From positions 64,001-128,000 of the forward strand of contig NMRA01000160.1 of the NCBI GenBank assembly GCA_002633005.1: a stretch of 64,000 nt of DNA. Direction: 5' to 3'. The notes beneath the pieces were generated by a model. It was given only the letters and a program-made list of their open reading frames with translations, was not told where the DNA came from and ran no database searches. Shown piece after piece: positions 28,201 through 43,200 of this stretch. Origin of the DNA: Phoronis australis (Eukaryota; Phoronida; Phoronidae). The number at the start of each line of letters is the position of its first letter. Position 1 is the stretch's first letter. A program made the translations under genes and the position numbers.

Positions 28201-31200
28201 AACTACATCTAATTACTAATTACTAATTAGAGTTAATACCACCTTTCTGTGCAACCTGAAGACTGTTGCAATGTAAAGACTTGTCTTCTCGATGTGTCGC
28301 ACTGAAATTTTGAAAATTCAACCCAGGCCTTTGCTATAGTTTGAACTTTGACCTCTTGTTTTGACCCAGGTCAGCGCGACACTGCCAGGTTGACCGTGCT
28401 AGCCAACGATTCTCCCCATGGTGTAGTGTCCTGGGAGCGTACCACTGTGACTACAACTGAACCAGAGGGATCAGACACAACTGTGATGCTCCACCTAGTG
28501 AGGGAACAGGGAACTCAGGGAAAGATTGAAATCACTTATGTGTGAGTGGGGTGGTGGAGTATGCTTGGTCAAGAAATAATTTTAAATATTTTGATTAAAT
28601 ATTCCTGAGCTCAAGTACTTGTCAAAAATGAACTGACTTTAACATTATGTTCAGAGGTCCTTAATTGGCGTGAGTTTAAATCTGCGTGGGTTGACATGAC
28701 TGAACAAGCAAGAAATTTGATGAAGTTTTGATGTGCAAATCTGTGACTGAATGTATTTTCCTTTCGGCAAGAACGCTTTACAATTTGGGCTCAATCTCGA
28801 GAAAATCTTAAAATGTGTTGCTCCACGCATTTTGCTGAAATTACAAGTTGCCTCGCAAGCCCATTCACAGGTAAACAGTTAGAGAGTAAGTGCAATGATG
28901 TCACGTTAAACTCTGATTGAAATTCGACAACAATGCCATTTTATTGTTACAAAAAGTTAGACTACACTGCCAAATAATTCTGGCAAAAATTGTCCAAGTT
29001 TTTCAGTCTCTGAGTTTTGTCAAGTTTCACTAGTAGTTTATTCTGAAAATTGTACATGAGGGAAATAATGAACGGACTTGGGGATGGATTTATACCTAGA
29101 AGGGTAATAGCTACAAGACTGCGGTATTATAATGAAATTTTAACATTTTCTTAGAACTTATTAATCAGACTCATTTTTCTATAGAAACGGTAATAACAAG
29201 ATATCACGTTGTTAGCTTTGGCACTGTTTCCTGAGCAAAACTTGACTCTGGTTTCACTGTTTCGTAGGACTGCCCGTGACACCTCTCTACCAACCAATCA
29301 GCAGGCAGTGTCAGGTCAGGACTATGTGTCCACTCAAGCAGTGGTTACCATGGACAACGGGGTGCAGAAAGCATCGGTTGAGATTGGTATTAAAGCAGTA
29401 AGTACTTAATTTTGGATTTTTTTTCTTGTTGTGTTGTTGTTGTTGTTGTTGTTGTTGTGTTCTTCTTGTTGTGTTCTTGTTGTTGTGTTCTTGTTGTGTT
29501 CTTGTTGTTGTGTTCTTGTTGTTGTTATTTCTATACCTTGCTATGGTAAAATCTTTTCAATCTATGACAAAACATGGCTGACAATTGAAATTTTATTTTA
29601 TTAATTTCTTCCTTGAAACACAATGTAACACAATGTAACACCAGATGAAACAATTTTCTATGTTCACGTCTTATACAACAGCTGCTATCAAACAAATTTT
29701 TTTAAAAGTTTGGGCGTTCACGATGATGTTAGAAGCCTTAATTTTGAAAAATGAGCACTTAAGCAATTTTTTGTCCAAAATTTGTGAGATTTCGCCTTGC
29801 AATGATAAACGTTCTAGCCTTGATAAAAGTTTTGACAACTGTTAAACTTCATTCATAGGACAATGAACCTGAAGCTGCAGAGACTTTCCTTGTGGATGTT
29901 ACTGCCGTAAAGTTGGTTGGAGGTACAACTCAGCCAGGAGCGGCACCTAGCATCAAACAGACCGCTCGAAAATGTGCCGTGACAATCACAGAGAATGACA
30001 ATGCCAGGGGCGTAATTGAGTTTAATGTCACCAGGGTAAGTTTTAAAATGTATAAAATTTGTCATTCAGATTCACTTAAAACTACCATGATATTAACCCA
30101 CCTTTTTCAGTGCAGTTTGAGAGCTTCATAGAATTTGATATCATGACTGATTCGAGAATTTCATTTGAATTTATTAATCATCATAATGAATGCTACTTGC
30201 TGATTTAAAAAAAATGATGTTCTAGGATGCTGACCAAACAGTGAAGACGTATGAAAGCGTCGGCAAAAACACCTTGCTCAAGTTGACCGTTCTGCGCAGT
30301 ATTGGTTTCTTCGGAGCTGTGACTGTCACATGGCAGACCTCACCACGAACGGCTGATAACTTTGACTTTGCGCCACCTGGTGGTGACCTCAAGTTCAGCG
30401 AAGGACAGAAGACGGCTGATATCGAGATCTATATCATTGATGATCAAATAGCTGAACCTATTGAGGTAGGATTTAGTGGTCATTTTATTACACAAATGTC
30501 TTGTTCATCAACTTGTGTCATTTCCTAATTATAAACGGGCGCAAAGTTGTAATATGTCATTTAACTTTTAGTTTTATGTTAATGAAATAGTTTTGTGTAT
30601 AAATCTTATACTGTATATTGTGGGATTGTACTGATATTGAACATTTTTTAATTATATTTTTCCAGCATTTCTGGTATGTGTTATTGTGTTAATGTGTTTA
30701 CTCAGTGGACAATCCTGTGCAAATTGAGTTCGTAATATGTCCTGTTTTAACTACTGGTAATAGAAGTTATACAATCTAACCATGATTGCATTGTTTCTAG
30801 ACATTTGATGTGGAGCTAGTGAAGGTGACAGGTGGCGCCATCTTAGGAGCAGACGCCCAAGTGCGTGTGTCAATCATCAAGAATGACTCGCCCAATGGAA
30901 TGTTTGAGTTCGACGTCACTCAGAAGTCTGTGCGGGAGGCGAAGTCAGAGACTGATCCCCTGGGAACAGTCAATTTTGATGTGGTCCGCACGCAGGGCTC
31001 AAATGGCTTGGTGGTCGTGGAATGGAGGTTAGAGGCTGCAGCTCAGAATGACTTTTTGGAACCGCATTCTGGAAGACTCACGTTTGGAGCGGTAGGGAAC
31101 TTATTTAAAAGTTATTGTAAAGTTGTTGCTTGTGATCATAATTATGTTTTTGTTGTGATATTTGAATCGGTGCTGATTGAGCGAGTTTATCTGTGTGTTT

Positions 31201-34200
31201 CGCAACCTAGGTTAGAGCGTGTCGACTTGGTTTTTGGAAGCCAGATTGTCTTGCAGTAATAATTTCTGTGTTAGACATGGCACAGACAAGAAGCCATGCA
31301 CTCAACCAACTGCCTAAAATACTACTGAGCTAAGCACATAGTTCAAGGCATGAAAATAAGATATCAAGTTGCCTAACATATTTCACTGACCTTTTCCTTT
31401 GTTTGCGTGACATTGGCATGGAGCTATGTGCTTAGCTTATTAGGGGCCCTCCTTTGGTACAGGAGCCCCTCGAAAGTTGTGGCGATGAGGGGTCAAAAAT
31501 TGCTTATATTGTGTCCTCATGTATGCGGAAGATTTAATATAATTAATAATATAATGTTATTAGTTCTCAATGCAGATGGCTCGTAATCATCCGATTACCA
31601 AACTTGCCCCTGTTGTCTGCTCCTGATACAGTTGTGTGGTACTTCCAGGGGGAGACTAGGAAATCTATACAATTAAAAACCAAACCTGATGCCATTTTGG
31701 AGGGTGAGGAGCGGTTCGCCATCTCACTTGTCTCTGCTACTAACAACGGAGATATTTCACCTACGAATGGGGATGCCACCATCGTCATCTTACCAGATGA
31801 TGGCGCCAGTGGAATAGTGGCCATCTTGCCCGAGTATCGCTCCGTTTTGATTGGTGAACCAAGTGCTGTTTACAGAGGTGAGTGTGATTGACTGCTTGGA
31901 ATTTCGAAAAATAGTACGATCTTGTTCTTTTGATTTCTGAAACAAAAACTATGTATTGTGTTGTTAGATATTTTGCTTAATGTTCGTTTGATTGTTATAA
32001 GTTTTTATTTTAAAAATAATTGTTGTATATAAGGCAATTCTGTAGTCAATTATTTCTCATATTACCAAAAGTAACATTTTAAGGCTCTTAAGGGTCTTTT
32101 TACTAAGCTATTCAGTAAAAACTATGTAAGTTAAAATTATAGTAAGTTTAGTTTGCTTAGAACTTTGACTATACAAATTTCCATGTGTCAGCCATACTGT
32201 GTGCTAAAAAGGAAAACAATTACCATGGAGTCCAGATATTGCCTAACACCAACTTTTTAATTGGGCCACTTAACACAAACTCACTATCGTTATTGTGTCA
32301 CTTCATTCTGAACATGGTGTGATATAGTCTCCTTATTGGCATGTTAACAAATGGACATTTAGAAGAAATTTTGCAAAACGGTTACACTGCTTGAAAATAG
32401 CATTATTCCCATTAAGAAATGAGACGGCCTGTAGTTTTGGCCTGACCTGGTTATAGAACATGTTTTTTAAAGCCTGCTTAGTGGGGCTTGTTTGCTCTGT
32501 TTGTCTTCAGTTGTTAGTATATTTACTAAACATTGATTTCTTACTGAATAGTCCAACCTCTTTGATCCATTTTCCATGTCACTAAACTGTCTTTGGAGAA
32601 TCACTTCCTGTTTTGCCTCTTCACAGGCCGTGCCCGGATTGACCTCACTCGAGGCGTAGGAATATTTGGTCGTGTGCGTGTAGAGTGGGGCATTACGCCC
32701 CGAGATCTCACTGCGTTCACTGCCGTCAATGGTGCAGTCTTCTTTGAGGATGGTCAGCAAGTGACCAGCATCGAAATCCAAGCCAAGGATGACTCAGTAC
32801 CAGAGATCAAGAGATTATTCACTCTAGAGATTCTCTCTGTAGAGGACGGCGCCAAGACATCGTCTGCTCCTGGCGCCACCATGGCCTCCATCTTGTTTGT
32901 GGCCAGCGACTACCCGCATGGCTCATTTGAGTTCCAGTCTCCTGCACAAGTCAATGTATCTGAGGATTCCGTTCAGGTGAGTTTAGAGTGCTTTTGTAGG
33001 TATTTTTCAATTGAATTGTCATTATGCTTTGCCAAATTAGTTAGAAACACAATATATAGTGACGATATGAATATGAAGTAGGTTGAAAATTGACAAATGT
33101 TTTTAAGAACGAGTTGTATGGCGGAAATAATTCACTGCGAAACACTGAACCATGTCCAGTAAGTATCGAGACGTGGTTCTGGGGAATAACACTGTATGAT
33201 GTGGGCGATGTGAGCCCATGAGGTGTGTCATTAGTGCAAAGGCCACCTATTTGCAGATTTTTTTTTGTTTTCACATTTACAAGTTGTCAGTTGATACAAC
33301 TGCACTTTGTTTAGCATAGATTATGTTAAAATAACACAGACTGTTGTTTAGTTCCCGTTATACATAAATAGAACGTGTCAATCCCTTTCAAACTGATATT
33401 ACCAAAATGTTGTTACAGGCTTTTGCAGAGTTAGAAGTGGGTATGAGTTAATTCAGTCTCTTCATCGCTCTCTCTTTTTTCCACCAGGTGTCACTCACCA
33501 TCATGCGAAACTGGGGCAGTATAGGTCAAGTGCGTGTCGGCTACACTACCTCCCCTGGGACAGCCACAGCTGGCCAGGACTTTGATGCTGCGACAGGGTC
33601 GCTGACCTTCTCCAATGGTCAAACACAGCAGATGGTGGTCATCCGTCTGAAGGGAGATAACCTCCCAGAAGGTCCCGAGGCATTCTACGTGAATCTGACC
33701 AGTGTTGAGCTCCAGAGCCCTGCGTAAGTGACATTTTTATTTAAAGTCGCATGACTCAATTCTAGCCGAGTTGCAGTCTATCCCTCGCAGTTGCAAACGC
33801 GACTCTGTTAATGAAGCAAAATTATCATCCCTCGGTGTTCAGTTTTGGTAAGAATCTTCATTCATGATGCTCATTCATTATTTGGCATCAGAGATACACT
33901 AATTAGTGTAATGCATTTGTTGATAAGAGCGACCCCTGGCTTGTAGATTCGATTATATAGTTCACTAGTTATTGATTATAATGATGATAAGTTGGGTACT
34001 CTTTAATAGAATACGGTACAATCTCATCAAATTCAGACGAAAAATTGTCAAAATTATTTTTGATTCATTTTCATAAGGCTTCTGAAATTGCTGTGAACGT
34101 CCATAGTTTTTCAAAATATTGTCTATTGTATAGAACGCATTACTGATGAAGTCTTTATTTTGTGCTAAAAGGGCGGCAAAAATTTTAATTACAGAATGAC

Positions 34201-37200
34201 TTAGCCACCGTCCTACTCTTGCTGTGGCAATGAGTTAGGTTTCTGTTAAGCGGTCAAGATGGTTGGATTCCAGGTCATTTTGTCTGAATACTTGTGGCTT
34301 GTACTGTACATAATCTTAAATTGGCTGTAGTACATTTTGTTGTTCAGCTGGCTATTATTGAATGTAAATGATGTGTTTAGTGACAACAACTACACTGTGG
34401 TGAATGGGCTCCAACAAGACATGGCCCCTGTCCTGGGACAGCTGTCAGTCAAGACCATCATCATTGACAAGAATGACAACGCCGAGGGGACTCTGACCTT
34501 TGACATAGCAGCTGTCAACTTCCAAGGTATGGTGTCGTGACAATGGTAATGAGGATTTTGAAATTCACTAGGTGGCGCTGTGACCTTGGTGCAACGCTGT
34601 ATAATTATACAGCTTAGCACCACTGTGTGGAAAAAATGGCCGAATAAAACGTGACACAGAATTAATTACATGAAAAGCTACCTACACTGTTCCATATTTC
34701 CAGTATTTAAAAGCATGAGAGTATTTCGTGGGACAAAGGAGAGTTTTATCACAGTGTGATCCAGGACAGTTTTGGTGCTGAATTGATATAATATTGGGAA
34801 CCAGTTGGTACGGTATTCTGAAATTCACATAAAAGTTGGAAATTACGACATGCAGTGCAACAGGCTGGCTTTATTAAAAGCATTCTGAGCACTTAATGTT
34901 CTGTGGCACACAATAGTGTGAGATGTATTTTGTTATTTTTTGTTATTTCATTTACCAAAATAAATAAATTTTCTTGTTCTTAACAGTTCAAGATAACTAT
35001 ATCCATGATCCTATTCTTGTAGGTGGTTTTTGGTTGCATTTAACAAATGTCTCATTTAATGTTGCGTCCGTATATGCTTCTTTATGCCTTTAAATATGTA
35101 ATAGCAACTTTTTGCTTGTCAGATCTATTCTGCACAGTTTTATCATCGATGTCAGATGCAATATGAATATGTTTACATAATCCAAATTCTTTCAGTTGCT
35201 GAAGACATTGGAATTGCACGCATCCCGGTGATACGACAGGGTGGTTCGTTTGGTCCTGTGGGTGTGCGCTACACATCGCGTAACCTTACGGCCGAGAAGG
35301 GCGTGGACTACATTCTGAATGACGGTGTGGTTCAGTTTGGTAACGGCATGGTCTATAATACTATCAACGTAACCATCAGAGATGACCCTGACCAGGAGAT
35401 GGGGGAACAACTAGAAGTCAAACTGACTGAGGCATTAGGTGAGTGCAGCACATACGTCATTTGGAGCAGATAGAGAAATAGATTTTGAAGTGATCTCAGT
35501 GGTTCTTTTCACGTAAAAGGCAGGAGGATGTTGCCGCACAAACAAAAGCCAGACCAGCGCAGTTACCCTAGCAACCCAGCTAGCGGGTACCTGAGATGAT
35601 AATGTTTAAAAGCCTTACTCGAACCAATACCCCTTTTGTCAACGCCATAGTCCCTACTCTAGTTGGCAGCATAATTATCAAAATAATCAAAATACAATCC
35701 TTCTAATCTTGTCTAAGCAAACCTCCCCCCCTTCCCCGAATATAACTGGCGTACAGGTAAACAAACTTGTAGAGATATCTGTGAGAAGAGTGTTGAGGTG
35801 TGATACAAAGCAGACGATTTAAGAGATTTTATGTTATTGTTCCCCACTGTTCCGGTTTCACAAAATTACATTCAATGGCATTATGTACTAGAGAGCATTT
35901 TTCTGTGGTTGTGGGTAAGAATAATTGTAATTTCATCTGCACATGGGCTGACAGATAGTTCAGTATGTCGTGCATAGAGGGGTCTGTGATTGAAGTGTTA
36001 GGTCACACTAACTCAGTGGCGTGGTCGCTGAACGATAACACCTGGCTGCTTTCTTGAGTATTTAGTACTCACCTGTAGAATGCCATCAGTCTGGTTTTGT
36101 AATTAATTATTACGTCCTTGATAACACTTCAATTTAAAACACAATACGGCAGAACAGTTTTATTTTTTTTTGAAATTTCTCAAGAAAGCTGGGAAGAAAT
36201 TTTTTTACATATTCTCAGCAACGTTTGTATTGTACCACCGTAACCAAGACATTGGAAATCACAACTTTTAGCAGGCACCAAGCTTTATTGAAAAAGTGAA
36301 AAAAAGACAATTTCGTATTTGAAGAAACATGGCATGTCTTGGCCATGTTGTGAAGATTACTCCATTGTGTTGTTTTCTGTGTTTACCATAATAATGCTTT
36401 GTCTCGCCAACAGGTGGCGCCAGCCTTGGTGACCATAAGATCTCTGTGGTGACCATATTAAAGTCGGACTATCCCAATGGAAAGTTTGGCTTCACTCAGC
36501 AAACCGAGATGATCATACCCAATCCAGTTAGCAACAGAGAACTTCAATTTACAATTGCGCGCACGGAAGGATTCAAGAAGAAACAAATAGTAAGTTTTTT
36601 TAATTTGAAAACGATTTAGACATCGCAGATATTCTCCCCAAATTAACCCACCCCCGCCACCTAGACAAAAGTCAGCTGCAGTCATGACCNCTAATAATGT
36701 TGTAGGGAGACAATCCACAGCTTTCCTCAATTGTTCTTGTATCTCAGTTTTCGAGCTGATCAGAGGATTTAGTACTGACTGGAAGTCAACCTGCCTGATA
36801 CCTAGCGGTGTAGCCATGTGGCCACCATAATGTAATGTCACACCATGTTTATAGTGTAGTTCTATGTGGATTTCACACAAAAATGATATTTGCCAAAATT
36901 ATTGTTTTTATTTTCCAGGTTCCTAACGCTGATTACTTTGGTGCAATTGATTGATATAAAAAAAATAATTGCAGGCGGTCTGATACACGTTGTACCAGAC
37001 GTGCGCAGGTCTCGCATGTGGGCCCATTGCACTGATCACCTGGAAATATTTTTATGCTTTATTAATATATGGTTAAAACCGAGCTGAGGAGCTAGAAACC
37101 TGGCTCAAGGGTTTAGCAGTGTGACCTGGTGGGACTTGAACCCACGACCTCGAGTAAAGAAAGCGGGCACTTATCAACCAAGCCACACTGCCTCCTCTCA

Positions 37201-40200
37201 ATTGATTGATACTTACTAAACCAAATGTTGATTTATGACATTATATACAGTACAAACCAAGCTTAATAATAGACTAACGATCTTCTTTGTGTTTACGTTT
37301 GTGGATAATTTTGGCAAAATAAAACTTCAGCTGTTTACCACATTGAATGCCAAATAATTACCGTACTCTGAATTAATTAACTTTTTAATTAAACCAATCG
37401 TAGCTGGCAGATACTTCTTTGTGCACTAGGTCTTACCCGTGAGCACCAGTTTGTGTGTGATTCATGTTGAGGCCACCATTACAGAACGTCTGTTTTCAAG
37501 GTTGGGTGCAGTTAGCCGTAAAACATGTTAATGGTAGAACTGGGTGTCAATCTATTCAAAGCCTCTCTGTTGTTTGAGATGGCTATGTCTACTGGGCTGA
37601 AGTGTTCTGGGCATTACATGGTATTGTCGGGATGTTGTCATGGCTTTCTTGAGCCTGTTAACTAAGGTCCTGTAGAACTTTATTCACATGTTTGTGTATT
37701 TGGCCAAGTATATACAAAGTTATTAGATTTTAACTTGGTTTATTACCGGAAAGTGATAAGCCTGTAGAATTTGATTTTTGACTTTATACCAATCTGTCAT
37801 CAAGTCACGTGATCAATGTCTTTTTAGTAAAATTTACAAATGAGAAAGAAAGGTACGTTTTGTGCAGAAGAATTGAAGAATTATGTCACTTCCCTAAAAC
37901 AATACCAATGCTGAAAAAAATTAATTGACAATAGCCAATAACCTGGACCACAAAACTGGACAAAAGTACTGAGTAAATGATCCAGTTGTACACATGCATG
38001 CATTCAAAGCCTAGCTTTCTAGACCTGTTTGGGATATTTCACATGTGGATATTTTTAATGAAAAGATGCTTTTGGATATAGGTCTATGAGATTTCTTGTG
38101 AACTTAAATTTCTTCTAATATTTACTAATTGTGATCGCGCAATAAATAAGATATTGATGCAGAATATGACAACTGAGGATTCCTCTTTCAGAATAAGGTC
38201 CGCTTTTGTCTTTGAACAATTTTATTTTTTGAATAAAGGTCTCTGACAGAAAGTCTGGATTTTCTGGAAATATCCGATACTCCAATTGTGACGGTTTACT
38301 TTCAGTTGAAGTGGCAGATCATGGGGCCAGACAATGTTCAGAGGAAACTGGAAGAGACCAATGACATTGCCTACATTGTAAATGGGCGTGAGCTGACCCA
38401 GGGTCAAATGACATGGGAGGATCAGGAGGGAGGAGCTAAGTCGTTCAAGCTGACTGTCAAACCATATACGGACTGGGAGGTTCAGAAGATCTTCTTCATA
38501 CAGATCTACGACATCCAATCAGAGCCATCAGGGCCGGAGAATGGTGAAGTTAGCCCTACCAGTCATACTGTTAAACTGACGGTGAGTGACTATGTGGTTG
38601 TACGTCGTAGGAAAGTTGTGGACTTGTTTTAGCTATAGTTATCACATGAAAGTGATTGATTGATTAAAATGATTCATGAATTGAAATTAGATCTAATTAA
38701 CAAAGAGACACTAATGCGGGATATAGGTGACTGTAATTTATTAGTTGATTTGATAATAAGTTTTCTGCACTTTTTGGAGGGACGCGTCTTTGTAAAGACG
38801 ATCGGCTTAAGGTAAAAGTTTTCCATTTGAATCCAGTAGGAATTTTCAGTTAATATATGCCTTGTTCTCAGTTCACAGAATACATTACTCCCAATCCAAT
38901 GAAGCCATTCTCTCTGTGAGGTCACATGATGAACTCATGGTGATTTCCTGTTTCCATTTGTGTCCTTGCTTGACTATAGACAAAAACCTCATTTTGATTT
39001 TTCCATTCTAAGATATTCTTGCTAAACCTTAGCTGATTTGTTTGTTTTCTCCTTCTGAGGTCATGTGTTTAACTACGATTAGTTCAAACCGATTTGTATA
39101 ATATTCTCTTTTTTCGATATTACAGTTTTTGCTTAATCAAAGCTGATTCCGTCATTCTCTTTTTTTCTCTAGTCATGTGACTACCTAAATCTCAAACTGT
39201 CATTTGACAAGCAAAATCCAAACTGATGCGTCCTTTTTCCCTTTCTGTGGTCATGTGATCAGTCAAACAAGCTCTTCCCCAGGTTCTCAAGCATGGTGAC
39301 CCAAATGGCATCGTGCGGTTTGATGGTTTGGCTCAGGTGCCTAGAGAGGTTGAAGAACCGTCTGCTTCCCAAGGTGCAGTACAGATCAAACTGCCCATCT
39401 TCAGGTCTGAAGGCACAATTGGCACGCAGATGGTAAGATCAAACTTTTTCTGTTGTCTGAAAAATTCTTTGATTGCTTAGGGTGTGTTCAGTTTCTTATT
39501 TTGTCTTTTATTGGACTAACAGTTTAAGTATGGTCATTTTCTATTTAGTGAAAAGCTCCCGAAATCTGATTTTCAAGTTTTTGAGATGTTTCGACTGGTG
39601 GTACTGCCTTAGTTAACTGGCTAATTAGATGTACAGTAATGCTGTTATAGTTACTTAGTGCAATCATATAGTTATGGAATCATGTTTATAAGATCTTTAG
39701 TCACATAATTGACCACGAAGTATGCTCGTCACTTGTAATGCACGCATTTCCGCAGGTCCACTGGGAAGTGCGAGGGCCAGCCGGCACCGTGCCTGACATA
39801 GACCCCATGCTTGGCATCGCTCAAATTCCGGACGAGACTAGAAGGGGCGAGATCAGTCTGCGTATACTTCCTGATGACGTGGCCGAGTTGAGCGAAACGT
39901 TTCAAGTGGTGTTGAAGCTTATAGAGGGAGGAGCTGAAATCGACAAGACTAAGAACACGTCCACGTTAGTTATAAAGTGAGTTGATGGAGATCGCTACTG
40001 TGGTGCCACCTGTGATTTGGTAGTTTTATCACGATTATTAACGTTTTGTAAAAGAGCACTATTTGAAGTCCATGTGAACTTTATCCATCTGTACTTGAAG
40101 CTGAGCAAGAGCAGATGCCTTTTCTAGTCATGTTTTTTGTTTGTTGAATGCCCAGTTTTAAGTGTCTTTAACCAAGGTCAGTATGCTGTTGTTTGCTGTC

Positions 40201-43200
40201 CTGAAATATCATCATAATGATAAGAGATCGTTGCAACAGGATGAGGATTGAAAATGAAGGACATACATTGTTTATTATACAGTTGACGATAGTTAAAAAA
40301 CATTACATAAGACAAAATTGAAACCAGAAAGCATACAGAGAGAGAGGTGTTGTTTAAATCCAAGGTGGTGGTAACATATGTAGGTATAGGAAAACAACAG
40401 GCTCGTGGATGCCCACACACAAGTGTCATTATAACAAATTCAGAAGTATTTAGTATATCAGCAGTCAATACCACTGTTAAGTATTTATTTACTTCATTGA
40501 AAACCCAGGTGGAAAACAGACGGAATATAACATTTATCTATAATACAAGGAAATTTTCTGAAAATTTTGTTCCATAATTTCCCTTTTTGACGAGAAGAAA
40601 CTTTTCTCAGCTTTTTCAAACTGTTGTGGTTTGTTCATCAGGTACAATGACGACCCACATGGTGTGTTTAGCCTCGACCCCAAGTACCAATCTGTTATTG
40701 TCAACACGATCGACTTGTCACGTAAAGTTCTTATCAACATTACGCGTAACGCGGGTACATTTGGCAGGGTACGGGTCAGTTTCGGTATCGTCTACGACCA
40801 GGTGAGTGGGAAAGAATTGTTTACAACCTGACCTCACTAGATTATGCACTTTGCATGAGGTCAACATTTGAGGAGGTGACGAGGAAATGTCTCTAACTCT
40901 CAAATCTGATTCTGGGCTTACAGTATTTGCTGTGGTTAATAATTCTATTTTAGCCAAAGCGTTGTTTTTCAAATCTATCCAGATAATAAACCACAGGATA
41001 TCTATTCATAGCCATTCTGTTGTTGAAGTTGGCTATATCTACTGGGCTTTTGAGTTCCAGTCACTACAGGGTAACTTGGGCGACAGACCAATGTTCCGAT
41101 GGGTAGTGAATGGGGGATAGTACTGGTTTGTAATGTTTAACGAAGCAAGGTGTATGAGATTTCCGACGCATACCTGTGTATGAGATTTCATTTCAGTCTG
41201 ATCTTCATCTGTATTCACTATTCACTAAATTAACAATCATGTAACAAACACAAAACCTATTTCTATCATTTTCTCTTTCAGCCTGTTGATGAATTTTCTT
41301 CCTCACCTTTAATGCATGTAACTATTGTTTCTTTATCTTTTGTTAGTTACTTGTTACTTTATAGTTTTCATCACTAATTGAATGATTTTATTATAACTCA
41401 CAGCTGTTTCATTAACCTTCTGACAGTCATCACGTGCACACTTCTTATGTGTTCACTACTTTCAAGAATTGTTAGTGTTGTGCACATAAAGTCCTATTTT
41501 TGGTAGCACCTCTTCAAAAGGTGTAACATGTTACAAACAATTCTTAATGACTTGTGAACATTGCATTAAGTACAGTTAACTGTTTCAAGTTGTCTGAAAG
41601 TTTCATAATTGTTTGATGCGAGAGAATCGGTCTTTGGGAACTAAAAAAGACGACAAAATTGCCATGTTGATGCAAAATAGCTGAAGAATTGACATAAGTA
41701 ATTAAAACTAAATTATTCCCAGCGTTCTTGTTTCTACAGGGTGAATCAGGAATATCGTATGTGCCTAGTTCATCTGCGGTCATGTTTGAAAATGGAGACA
41801 AGTTCAAGCTGGTTGATGTCAACATCCAATCTAATGTGTTCCTTACAAAGGGCACCACGTTTACAGTTGAACTGACCTCTGTACAGTACATAGGAGATGG
41901 TACGGTCTGGTTTTATGTTTTCTGTTGGTTTAGAAATGTGTTTAATATCAACAACAGCTTTGAAAGAACCACGCAGTGCCATCTTTGAAACATTCTTTTT
42001 TAACTTCATGTTTAGAGATAGAAGCCTTTGAGTCCTTTTTTGCCACAGTGAGTTAACATTTCTAATTACACACGATAAAATTAAACTTGCAGTATTGCAA
42101 CTTGCAGTTTTGCAACTTGCAGTATTGCAACTTGCAGTTTTGCAAGTTGCAGTATTGCAACTTGCAGTTTTGCAAGTTGCAGTATTGCAACTTGCAGTTT
42201 TGCAAGTTGCATAATCTGAAGCTAGTTTGTAGTTGAAGAAAAAATACGAATTGCTGGAGCATCATGAAGGGAAGGCATTAGGCATCAAATGTTTTTCGTC
42301 ACACGACTGACTATGAAATACGTATGCGTGACTCAAGATATTTTATTTGCAGACTCACTAAAGCAGTTAATTTCCACTCTTGGAAAATCGAAACATTTTT
42401 GAGTAGCATCACAAACAACTATCATGACAAAACGCTAACCCCCGTCTTCTTCGGACTGGGAATTGTGGGAAAAGTAGAAATGTTTTACCCACCTACGTAC
42501 CCATCTTGGAAGAGAGAGGGCAGGGTAAGAGAAAGAATGGTTAATAATTTAAATTTTTGTTCATTTTATTCCAGCGACGATCCCGCCAAAGATAGCCGCT
42601 CAGTACAAGAATGTCAAGGTCGCAGTGCCACAGGAAGCAGCCAATAGCGAAGTGGGATTCCAGACAACGGTGATCAATGTGGATGATGGTATGTCATGTG
42701 AAACTGTTGACCACCGGTGATAAAACACTACTTTAAGTTAATATTGGCGAGATCATTGCATTATTATCTAATATTTTTCTTTCAATTGATTCCTTGAGGC
42801 CGATATTCTAACCGTAGTTGATAGGCAGTATAACCTCGTCACTTAATGCAGTGACGCGCCAGATCTTAGTGACAAAACTGGATAAAGTTAATACATTTAA
42901 GGTGGTAAGATTTGTATTTTGTTCACAATCTGTACACTACCCTGTGCTGAACGATTACCGTCCTCTGTTAAAAATACAACTGAAAGATTTGCCTGTTCAT
43001 AAGACAGTTTTCCTGCAAACTAGTTCTTTTATCTGAGATTTCCACATCTTTCGACTTAACGTTCCATAGGTAGGGTGTTAGCTAAGCCTACATATCTACA
43101 AAATCTCCAAATTTGCACTGGTTGAACAACATAGGTCAAGGCTGAATGAAACTGTGGGAATAAGTAATGTTGGTCTGTCAACTTACTTAGTACCATGCTT

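Noticed and set aside
36458-36880. 140-codon minus-strand ORF
   Set aside because: Antisense to exon 40 and the start of intron 40, spans an N, and has no domain.
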